Of a stretch of DNA of 64,000 nucleotides, positions 55,495 to 64,000 are shown piece after piece. Every line of letters begins with the position of its first letter. Positions within the stretch are counted from its first letter, which is position 1. The position numbers were made by a program, and so were the translations under genes. The notes under the pieces were generated by a model. That model made no database searches. It saw nothing but the letters and a program-made list of their open reading frames with translations, and was not told where the DNA came from. Source of the stretch: Oegoconia quadripuncta (Eukaryota; Arthropoda; Insecta; Lepidoptera; Autostichidae); contig OX438748.1 of NCBI GenBank assembly GCA_949316235.1, forward strand, positions 26,476,575 to 26,540,574. The letters run 5' to 3'.

Positions 55495-55989
55495 ATAAGA
55501 ATAATGTTTATTCAGAAAATGTTACATAGTTGACACTAAATATTTTAGGCTATACTTAGTACATTAATACAATAGCCAGAGCTGCCGAACTAGGTTTATG
55601 CAACCTGTATTTCAGCATACAATGCCCTTGCCCGGGAGATTAAACAGAATTAGCCTAGCGCACATAAGGATCGTTAACAAATCAAAATGTTTAACAAATG
55701 TATTCCGTATTTGTTGTGCAATATTACTTAATTGATTGAGGGGGGGGGGGGGGGGGGGGGGTTATGTGTGTGGAAGGTGAGTGTCTGTGTGAGGGTGCAT
55801 GTGTGCGTGCGTGCTTTTTGACCTCTATTTTATTATAGTAAGCAGTTTTTCAGTCTCATCATAACTGAGAGTTCTTAGCCAAGAAGTCAACTTGTGATTG
55901 CATTCATATCTGTTCAGCGGATGTATATTTAACAATCTATCAATTTTGCAGTAGAGTAATGGTCCAAGAAATTTATAAAATAGGACATC
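55495..55989 (-). pseudogene. LINE ORF C-terminus and 3' UTR
   Basis: The minus strand from 55989 to the TAG at 55825-55827 encodes LFYKFLGPLLYCKIDRLL, then RYECNHKLTSWLRTL and SYDETEKLLTIIK, ending in a proper stop. A 3' UTR follows to a 3' tail '(ttattc)' at about 55495-55515. The family is a CR1/jockey-like LINE by the 'W..TL.YDETE.LL' end (recalled). A poly-G run interrupts the UTR. Confidence 0.6.
55740..55761 (+). repeat. Poly-G run of 22
   Basis: Twenty-two consecutive G residues followed by a G/T-rich stretch (55762-55815). Such a run could form G-quadruplexes and is prone to sequencing error. Confidence 0.85.
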
Positions 55990-56065
55990 GTTTATCTACC
56001 ACTGTTAATCCTAGGTTATAAAGGTTACAGTGGGAGGAGTGTGCAGGCGGAATTGCTAAACGTGA

Positions 56066-56170
56066 AGCACGAAAACACTCGTTTTGATTAATGCCACTAG
56101 TGGTCACCCATCCACGAACTGACCGGACCAAACGTTGCTAAACTTTCGGTGATCGAAAAAGACTCGTCAG
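56066..56170 (-). repeat. 5S rRNA-derived sequence (pseudogene or SINE3-type head)
   Basis: The plus strand 'ggtcacccatccacg', 'actgaccgg', 'acgttgct' and 'cggtgatcg' aligns, with a few changes and one inserted base, to the complement of insect 5S rRNA from roughly its middle to near its 3' end. The flanking 'gaagcacgaaaacactcg' recurs at 12265. Not a functional 5S gene, since the 5' third is missing. The comparison is from memory. Confidence 0.6.
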
Positions 56171-56334
56171 GAATCTCTTTACTTTGGAGTTATGTTCCTA
56201 ATTTCACTGAACCATCTGTGATATAGAAAGTTCGCATCATTAACTCGTCTTTTTGAACTAGATCAGCGATGTTACAGGTATGTTTCCACTGCCATCAAAT
56301 TACTTTTACCAAATAAATAACCGTCATTGGCTTT

Positions 56335-56517
56335 TCCCTAAAACCAGACGTCCCACTGCAGGAATACAGGCCCTCCCTCGTATAGTGAGGGAGTACGAGC
56401 CATAGTCCGCCTCGCTGGCCCAATGCGGGTTGGGGACTTCACATGCCGTAGAATTTCTATTTCACATAAGTAATTAAATTAAATATAAAAACTCATTGGT
56501 ACATGGCCTGCCTGGTT
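56335..56517 (-). mobile_element. SINE-C, head-truncated
   Basis: 'gtcccactgcaggaatacagg', 'acataagtaattaaatta' and 'catggcctgcctgg', with the tRNA-like head lost. It has an extra segment 'catagtccgcctcgctggcc'. Confidence 0.65.
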
Positions 56518-56951
56518 AAGTACTAGCAATTGGTATGAAGCACGTGTGACGTAGTAACATTTGTTATTCGTTTTTGAATATCGAAGTTGAACTACGTTAC
56601 ATAATCAGGTAACATTTAGATCCGATTGTTTTCAATTAAAGGCAGTCGTTAAGTCAAGTCGGTGGCTTTAAGGACTTCTTTCAATGATGACTACCTACAC
56701 CAGCGCATAAGTCTGGACTCAAAACAAGGCAATACCGCTTGCCTTCTGGGTACCCTGTCTCTGAACAGCGACCTGGAACATGACATGTGTTCTACTTATA
56801 ACATGGACATATGTTCTAGGGCCTTTCTTCATTTTACAGTATATTTTATGTTAATATTTAAGATCAAAATTATATATAGTTCTTACGTTATCGTTTTTCT
56901 ATTATAATTTTAATAAGATAATCCATTATATTAAGGTTGTCGTACACTGTG

Positions 56952-57285
56952 TATTTTTTTTATCCACAACGGGTTAGCACTTGATCTCAATCACACCTAA
57001 TGTTAAGTGAAGATGAGGCCGAAGGAGGTAGCGTACTGACCCGGAAACCCAATCTTATTTGGGGGACTGGCTATTTTATCTGTGACAACCGGAACACACC
57101 AATGCTATTAACATTGCTGTTTGGCGGCAGATTTAGATAAGATGGTGATAGCTAGCCAGGCGGACATTTAAAATGCCCTACCACCAACCAAACCGAGTAG
57201 TAAATATGTACCCCGCTGGGGATCGAACCCGCGACCTCTGAAACGTAAACCCAATGTTGTTTACATTGAGCCCCGGAGGCGGTTA
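56952..57285 (-). mobile_element. SINE-B, full length
   Basis: A complete copy from the T run ('ttttttttatccacaacggg') to the inverted head ('ttgagccccggaggcgg'). The B box 'ggatcgaaccc' is intact. Confidence 0.85.
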
Positions 57286-57804
57286 TACGGCGGAGGTGTA
57301 TACGTCGATATTATCGGAATTTTGCCACTTTTACTAAGTAAGTAAGTAAGCACTTTATATCTTGACAGAACAGACACAAAACGAAACGTTAACGGAATAG
57401 AGACAACATATTTTCCGATAATTGCTGTGCAATGGAAACACGCCCAGAGATATTAACCCGTTGGCATCGACAGGTCATCTATTACAAGTAACCTGATGTA
57501 GAGTGACAAGAGACGTTTTGTAAAGTATAAGATTGATGTTTGATAATCTGTGCTATAGCTATGCTAGATAAATATTTTTTAGTTCGAGAGATTGAAGATG
57601 CCTCAAGAACTTTGTGAGGCGTGCGTGATTTGTGGCTATTTAGTGGTCAATTTTGAAAAAGTTTATGAAATTTGCAGATAATTTATTTAGAAAATTTTGA
57701 CAACAGATTTTAATGTCACTATTAGGGGTCATGAAATTAGTACTTTCGAAATTGGATTGAACGAAATTATAGCACATAAACGTTAAGTCATTCGATAATT
57801 ATGA
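57286..57804. other. No gene seen
   Basis: Unclassified AT-rich sequence with a short 'aagt' run at 57335-57350. Confidence 0.5.
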
Positions 57805-58450
57805 CAAAAGATGTTATGCGACAAATCAAATCAAAAATGCTTTATTTTGTAGGTACACAGGGTACACTTAAAATAGTCAGATTTTACATTTTTAAAGTCA
57901 CTGCTTGTGCAAAAGACAATTTTTCCCTTAGAACAACAAGCAAGAAACTCGAGAGGTTGCTCTTTAAAAAGAAAAGGTTTCTAAATTACAAAATTATTAA
58001 TTATTATTTTATATTATAATAATTCATTATTAATTGTGAAATAGCCTGGTTATGCGAACAGGCTGATTATGTCCATGAATGTTTATCATTTAAATAATCT
58101 GATATTGCTTATGCTAACTTGCTTTCTTAATAAGTTTCTGTTTTATAGTATCTTTAAATTTATTGAAAGGAACATTTTGTATATCAACAGGAACCTTATT
58201 GAAAAAGCGTATACATAGCCATTTGAATGAATTACAGACTTTGCGGAGGGGACTTATGTGACCTGCAAGTTTATCTTCATTTCTTGTATTGACATCATGT
58301 TTATCACTATTTTTCCTAAATGATTTTGTTTGACATATATTAGATTTTCAAAAATGTACTGTGACGAAAAGGTTAGAATATTATACTCTTTAAATCTGTC
58401 CCTGAGTGACACTGCAGGTCTCAACTGATAAATTGCGCGAACGGCTCGTT
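57805..58450 (-). pseudogene. CR1/jockey-type LINE, C-terminus and 3' UTR
   Basis: The minus strand from about 58445 encodes KRAVRAIYQLRPAVSLRDRF, then EYNILTFSSQYIFENLIYVK, then further blocks in shifted frames ending near SDYLNDKHSWT. The 3' UTR continues to 'acaaaataaagcatttttga' (inverted) at 57830. Frameshifts are present. It is the most complete member of the family at 38430, 48122 and 49527. Confidence 0.75.
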
Positions 58451-59084
58451 TTTATAAAACAAATAAAACGATACCGTAAGACATCAAGCTATGGAAATAA
58501 CTAAAATATACTAACCTAGACAAGTGAATACGAATACAAATGTCATGCCATAAAATTTAAATTATCTAGTTATAGTTTGTAGGCTTAGTTTATGTATTTT
58601 TATCTTTTTTTTTTTTTTTTAATACGGTTCACAAAACTGGACACAATTCACAATATTTTTAGTCTTACCCAACATTACGACATAATTGATTGAATGTATC
58701 CTACTTGATGTGAACACAGCATGCACACAGGTAAACAGTCTCAATACTTAAGAATAAAATAGGCTATTAACTAAATCACTAAAACGATACAAAAAGACCT
58801 ATATATAATTGTTGTATATGTAATGATGTATATGTATTAAGGATGATTAATCCTTAATACATATACAACCATAGATAACTTTCTTAGTGTAGGCGATTGT
58901 TCCTGAAAATACATCATCTTTACGTTGTATAATAATTACCAACTATAAAGTACACCCGTATTGCTAGTATTAGTGCAAACCTCATCTACTGATAGCTTGT
59001 ATCTTTACCCTAAAGTTTGCTTGGAAGAGATCGCTGTTAGCGATAAGGCCTTTTTATGAGATTAATGATGTACACTGTATTCTT
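58451..59084. other. No gene; one strong hairpin
   Basis: AT-rich sequence with a T run at 58605-58620 and the hairpin at 58828. Confidence 0.5.
58828..58866. repeat. Perfect 17-bp stem hairpin
   Basis: GTATATGTATTAAGGAT, loop 'gatta', then the exact complement. 'ttgtatatg' just upstream (58813) repeats one arm's outer part. Confidence 0.95.
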
Positions 59085-59135
59085 CATGTAGCTTTTGTTA
59101 ATTGTGCAATAAAGAGTATTTGATTGATTGATTGG
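59085..59135 (+). mobile_element. LINE 3' end with (ATTG)n tail
   Basis: 'gtgcaataaagagtatttg' followed by 'attgattgattgg'. It is the counterpart of the inverted end at 10275. No coding part. Confidence 0.5.
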
Positions 59136-59138
59136 TAG

Positions 59139-59690
59139 AACCACCCAAAGGTGGCGCAAAAGGAAACCACTTACAATTATTACAGCAGGGTCGGTACCAA
59201 CCCGTGGTACCAAAGTCACCAGCTTAAATTGGTTGTAAAAGGCTCTCAAAATTGTTAATGAAATCAAAAAGTGCCAAAAGTGAGGGTTGACGTACAAACG
59301 GAAAAACCTTCCAATTACTGCAGTGTAGTACCAGCTTACGACTATACCGCCGTAATAGTTAGAGTCTTTTACAGGGGCTTGCTAGGCCGGCAGCGATTTG
59401 CCAGGCGTAGATTCTCCCGATCCTTAGTCGGAGAGAAGTTGGACTAGGGGGTGGGGGGGCCTTCACCAAGGGACTATATTACGATTCCATTGGGACCCAC
59501 TCTGCCTGTCTCATAAACACATTGCCCTCTACCTACCGGTTGGGGAGGGAAAGTGGTATACCACCCAACCGTTTCGACTACGCCCACCCTCGCTGACCCT
59601 GACGAAAATAGCGGTTATTAACATTGAACAATCGCGAGTTCGAATCCACTAGGTATGTATTACGTATTTTTTTTCATTATTCTTTTATCT
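59139..59690 (+). repeat. Rep-S element, copy 1
   Basis: In order: 'acagcagggtcggtacc', 'gacgtacaaacggaaaaa', 'cttagtcggagagaagttgg', 'ttcaccaagggac', 'ggagggaaagtgg', and near the end 'caatcgcgagttcgaatcc', which resembles a tRNA B box. It is probably a composite SINE. No coding domain; the 86-codon minus frame is unsupported. Confidence 0.7.
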
Positions 59691-60417
59691 TAGAATAGGA
59701 TTAATTTCATTATTGACTACGTAGGTATCTGATAAAAATTATCATTCGTAATTATAAACAGTGACGGATTTACCAATACCGTGAGCCGATTATGTTTCTT
59801 AATTTCATAGGTGTCGCTATTACGAGTACAAGCACAACAATGGCATGACTTTGCAAATGGCTTGCTCAGCAATGTACGGTGTTAAGTCAGCTTCTACTGA
59901 AGCACTATTATTGAATCTTTGCATGTATGGAGTACTATTTGCGCACTATTCATAGACATATAGATCATGAAGATAGATACCTACACCCGTTCTCGATGAC
60001 AATGTTAGCTTGCCGTCAAGGTGGCTTGCTTAGTGAAATACCTAAATACCTCTTAAAATACAGTAGCACTATTTACGGGCTTTGAGCACAGCACAATGAT
60101 AAAGTACACAACGTTGTCCAAACGTTCCTGTAGATTCCGGGTTTCAAATTATTTGAATCTATACCGAGGGTTATAATTAATTACAATTTCGGGATAAAAA
60201 GTAGGTATCCAGTGTCCTAACACGTAATATGAACTCAAATAACGCCAAGTTTCATATGAATTCATTTAGAAGTATTGGAGTGATTCACGGCCCATATACT
60301 CAAGGTAGGTAGGTATGTGGAAGGTACGAGAGAGAAAGAGTGGATGTATCAATAATATACAAAAGTACTCTGTGGGATGTATCTACACATAGTTTCATAG
60401 TTTGTTTCATCCTTAAC
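59691..60417. other. No gene seen
   Basis: Unclassified sequence without long frames. Confidence 0.5.
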
Positions 60418-60698
60418 ATTTTTTTTTTTGCATAATGGGTTGGTACTTGACCTCAATCACACCTGATGTTAAGTGAAGATGAGGTCGAAGGTGGAAGCGT
60501 ACTGACCCGGAAACCCCAACACATTTGGGGGACTGGCTATCTTATCTATGACAACGAAACACAACAATGCTACCTAACATTGCTGCTTGGCGGCAGATTT
60601 AGATAAGAAAACCAAACTGAGTACTTAAACATGTACCCCGCTGGGGATCTAACCTGCGACCTCCGAATCGTTGTTTACATTGAGCCACGGAGGCGGTT
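60418..60698 (-). mobile_element. SINE-B with internal deletion
   Basis: The 3' half and head are present, but about 45 bases of the body between 'agatttagataaga' and 'aaaccaaactgagtac' are missing. Confidence 0.8.
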
Positions 60699-61152
60699 AA
60701 AAAACAGTTGATCACACAGCCAATTAGCGCTTTAATATTCTGTCAAACTAGCTTGTATGAGGGGGCAGGGTATTCCGTTTAGCCCGACTTACGTGTTTTC
60801 AACATTCAGTGTGGAATAAGCAGACATGATTTGAGGACACAAAAGACGCCTCTTTTATTCCAGCGCCCCCAGGGCGATACTCCCTGATTATGTAAGTACT
60901 TACCTACCTACTTTGATAATACCGTGACATGATAACAACTTTTATCTAAAATAGTGTACATTTTCTTGTTTTTATATTAGAAATCGAATTAATCAAATCT
61001 ATTTTTGTATAGGCCAAAAGAATGAGGATCGAAATCTCTGAAAAACAAATTATCACAAGTAAGTAGGCTACAAAAGCTCAAAAAATTAAATTAAAACTAC
61101 TCACCTAGCGCCATCTATCACTATTCCATGTATGTTAATACAGATTTGACTC

Positions 61153-61396
61153 GACGACCTGTTTGGTGTAATGGTCAGCAACTCTGCCCACTATACCAAA
61201 AGGTTGCGGGTTCGAATCCCGCTAGGGGCATATTGTTTTTGTGATGAATACGGACATGTGTACCCGAGTTATGGATGTTTTCATTTATAATAAGTATTTA
61301 TTTACAAAAAAAAAGTATTTATGTAGTATATCAACCATCTGGTATCCACAACACAAGCCTATAGTTGCTTACTGTGGAACTAGATGGCGTTGTGTG

Positions 61397-61428
<32 letters not shown>
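61153..61428 (+). mobile_element. SINE-A with 28-A tail
   Basis: The head starts at 61153, with the B box GGTTCGAATCC at 61209-61219. The 3' end 'ctagatggcgttgtgtgtatt' (informative first 20) is followed by 28 A residues (61401-61428). Good preservation and a long uninterrupted A run suggest a young insertion. Confidence 0.9.
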
Positions 61429-61429
<1 letters not shown>

Positions 61430-61854
61430 ATTACCAATAGAAGGCAACTGTTTAATATCACCACTCGACAAGAGATGGCGGTAGGTGAATTAAGTAAGTG
61501 AGTAATGAAAGAGAAATACAAGTATAATTATAGGTAAACACCATTAATCAGGAAGCTAAAAAAATTACTACGCCTGTCTTATTATATAACACATTTATAA
61601 AGGAAATGTTAAATAATATTGTGTATAAATACTAAACAAATTAAATTATCTTCTTATCAAGATAAAGTTATAAAGGAGGAATTTTGTCACTATCGTATGA
61701 CGTGATTACCTCTTGTCACTTTTAACTCTGCTTCATTGATATAGTACTCCTATGACATTTATAAATATTTACGAATTTATAAAAACTTATAATTTTTAGT
61801 AATAATTGATACTTACACGAAATTTAACCATCATACTTCTTGGAACCTAGAACT
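61429..61854. other. No gene seen
   Basis: AT-rich unclassified sequence. Confidence 0.5.
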
Positions 61855-61859
61855 GCTAG

Positions 61860-62400
61860 GCCGTAGCCTTGGGCCCGCTTCGCCCACGCCTAGCTACGCC
61901 ACTGTACAGCAGGCTCGGTACCTTCCAACCCATGGTACTAACTCACGATGGCTCTAATGGTCTTTCACAGGAGACTCGCGTTGACACCAGCGTCAATTGC
62001 GTATAAAAGGCGCCCAAAATTATTCATGAAAATGGCAAAAGTGAGGGGTGACGTACAAACGGAAAAGCTTACGCGACTACGCTCCGTCGTGGTAAACGTA
62101 AAAGCTTACGCGACTACGCTCCGTCGTCGTAAGTCTTTTACGGGGCATCTTTCGATCCTTATGTCGGAGAGAAGTGTTCGACCGGGTGTAAAGGGGGGCT
62201 TCACCAAGGCCTCGGTATTTCACGATTTCCCTTGGGACCCCCACTTTCCTGTCTACAAACACTCTGTACCTGCCGCAGCGGGGAGGGAAAGTGGTGCCAT
62301 CCAACCGTTTCGACTACGCCCACCCTCGATGATCATGACAAAAATAGCGGTTATTAACATTGAACAATCGCGAGTTCGAATCCACTATGTACGTTTTTTT
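61860..62400 (+). repeat. Rep-S element, copy 2 (left arm)
   Basis: It starts 'ttgggcccgcttcgccc', includes 'ccactgtacagcaggctcgg', and ends in the B-box-like 'gcgagttcgaatccac' and a T-rich tail. It contains an exact 28-base direct duplication (62063-62090 and 62100-62127). The 159-codon frame across it is judged spurious, because it is not preserved in the sister copies. Confidence 0.75.
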
Positions 62401-62469
62401 TTATTATTATTTTTTGTCCGAGATTAGATTTCATTATTGCCGACGTAGATATATGATAAAAATTATCTA

Positions 62470-62560
62470 ATCTAACCAATATTATAAATGCCAAATTTGG
62501 AATGTTTGTTTATTTGTTTGTTGCTCAATCACGGCGAAATCGATGAAATTTGGTATATAA
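62470..62560 (-). repeat. Rep-P fragment
   Basis: 'ttgttgctcaatcacggcg' and 'gatgaaatttggtatata' match the inverted 3' half of Rep-P. Confidence 0.55.
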
Positions 62561-62744
62561 CTAGAACACACCCTGCCTTAAATCATAGGATATTTCTTTG
62601 TCGTCATCGTCATGTGGCTGATACAATGATGACAAAACTGAACTATATGACTTCGTTTTTCTTTCTAAAAGAATATCGGAAAATATATGAAATCCAATTA
62701 TCTGGTTACAGATAAAAAGTAAAGGTGTAAAGAAGCAAAACTGA

Positions 62745-62928
62745 GGGTGACGTGCAAACGGAAAAACCTTCACATTACTGCAGTGTCAGTACAGCTTACA
62801 ACTACGGCTGTAATGCCTGTATTGGTTCTCTTTTACGGGGCTTGCTAGGATGGCACCAATTTGTCAAGCGTAAATTCTTGCGATCCTTATGTCGGAGAGA
62901 AGTTGGACTAGGGGAATTGTAACATAGT
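62745..62928 (+). repeat. Rep-S element, partial copy 3
   Basis: It starts at 'agggtgacgtgcaaacgg' and runs to 'gagaagttggactagggg', where the inverted copy begins. Confidence 0.7.
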
Positions 62929-62929
62929 C

Positions 62930-63440
62930 CCTTGGTGAAGGTCGGGGGTACTGACACTGCAGTAATGTGAAGGTTTTTCCGTTTGCACGTCACGGATGGT
63001 TAGATGGCACCGCTTTCCCTCCCCACAGCGGTAGCTAAAGTGTTTTGAGACCGGCAGAGTGGGGGTCCCAAGGGAATCGCAAAATACCAGTCCCTTGGTG
63101 AATGCCCCCCTAACCCCCAGTCTAACACTTCTCTCCGACATAAGTATGGAAAGATGCTACCGTAAAAGACCTACCATGACAGAGCATAGTCGTAAGCTTA
63201 CCGACACTGCAATAATGTGTAATGTTTCTCCGTTTGTACGTCATCCGTCAAGTTTGCCATTTTCATAAATAATTTTGGGCGCGTTTTATACGCAATTGAC
63301 GCTGCTGTCAAAGCGAGTCTTCTGTGAAAGTACATTAGAGCCATCGTGAGTTAGTACCACGGGTTGGTAGGTACCGACCCTGCTGTACAGTGGCGTGGCT
63401 GGGCGCTGACGAAGCGGGCCCAAGTCTGCGGTATCGCACT
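62930..63440 (-). repeat. Rep-S element, copy 4 (right arm)
   Basis: The inverted counterpart of 61860-62320, from 'gaagcgggcccaag' at 63411-63424 inward. Its inner edge adds the complement of 62747-62792. Confidence 0.75.
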
Positions 63441-63604
63441 TCTAAAAGTACGAGGGTTAAATTTCGTGTAAGTATCTAACGATATTTATATGATTCATAG
63501 GAATAATATAAAAAATCAACTACAAATCAAAAAGCCAAAAGGGATTATTTTTGTAAAAGATTATATCACACAGGTCACGAAATATTTTTTTTTAATATAA
63601 CACA

Positions 63605-63750
63605 ATATATTCCGCCAGGGAATTGTGTCAGAGATACAATAGTCCCCAAACAAAATAGAGTTTCCGGGTCAATACGCTTCCACCTTGGGCCTCATCTTCA
63701 CTTAAGATCAGATGGTGATTGAGATCAAGTGGTTGTATCCATTGCACAGC
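63605..63750 (+). mobile_element. SINE-B fragment
   Basis: 'tttccgggtcaatacgcttc', 'cctcatcttcacttaaga' and 'tgattgagatcaagtgg' are from the 3' half. The head is absent. Confidence 0.65.
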
Positions 63751-63829
63751 AATTATCGGGAAATAAGTGGTTTCGAATCAGTCACGTTGAATTTATTGCT
63801 TAATCGAAATCGATTAATCATCAAAATTG

Positions 63830-63872
63830 ATGATGTTCCACGCGACCGAAGCCGCGGGTAACAGTTAGTGTT
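63830..63872 (-). repeat. Rep-P fragment
   Basis: 'tgttccacgcgaccgaag' and 'ccgcgggtaacagttagtg' match the inverted 5' end of Rep-P. Confidence 0.5.
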
Positions 63873-64000
63873 ATATTCATTATTCATTTGTTAAAGTTAA
63901 CAGTTAAAAGAGAAAAGGGGTTATCACATCATCTGATAAGTTTGACAAAATTCCTCCTACAATAATTTAATCTTGTTAAGAAGATAATTTACCTACTTAC

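Noticed and set aside
61948..62427. 159-codon plus-strand frame
   Set aside because: It lies in the Rep-S repeat, includes a private 28-base duplication, and is not open in sister copies at 59139 and 62930.

Overview
The window looks like repeat-dominated, AT-rich intergenic (or long-intron) DNA from an insect, most probably a moth or butterfly. That placement is an inference. It rests on the mix of short interspersed repeats (several tRNA-headed SINEs and the 'ctttccgcccg...cttcgcc' repeat), on RTE, R1-type and CR1/jockey-type LINE debris, and on a short TTAGG run. I found no host protein gene, tRNA gene or CRISPR array. Nearly all open frames are chance or transposon-derived.

Layout. 1-8.6 kb is sparse and AT-rich, with a few old repeats. 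8.7-17.9 kb mixes SINE, MITE and LINE pieces with a truncated GC-rich 'hairpin-array' element (11.39-11.96 kb), a 31-unit pentanucleotide array and a 16-bp minisatellite. 20.9-23.5 kb holds a longer copy of the same GC-rich element (22.21-23.46 kb), built almost entirely of consecutive stem-loops. 24.9-31.2 kb is MITE and SINE debris, ending in an inverted duplication whose spacer carries a perfect 5 x 46 bp minisatellite. 31.9-33.2 kb is a cluster of foldback MITEs around an internally deleted PIF/Harbinger transposon. 34.6-39.1 kb holds a MITE, a LINE reverse-transcriptase fragment and several LINE 3' ends.

39,139-45,091 is a complete Ty3/gypsy-type LTR retrotransposon on the minus strand. 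It has two 277-bp LTRs that I read as identical, a 4-bp target duplication, one uninterrupted Gag-Pol frame of 1463 codons with all catalytic motifs visible, a displaced tRNA-Leu-like primer site and a purine tract. It is the only gene here that looks functional. It landed inside an older repeat, which can be rejoined across it.

45-64 kb is again a TE graveyard: SINEs, RTE, R1-type and CR1/jockey-type LINE tails, a 5S rRNA-derived sequence, twin perfect hairpins at 53.9 kb, a 22-base poly-G run, and a palindromic cluster of one repeat family at 61.9-63.4 kb.

Family labels (SINE-A, SINE-B, SINE-C, MITE-T, MITE-H, Rep-P, Rep-F, Rep-Q, Rep-S, Rep-K, GC-H) are local names for repeats recognised by comparing copies within this window. 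They are not database names. Repeat boundaries are by eye and usually good to about 5-15 bases.
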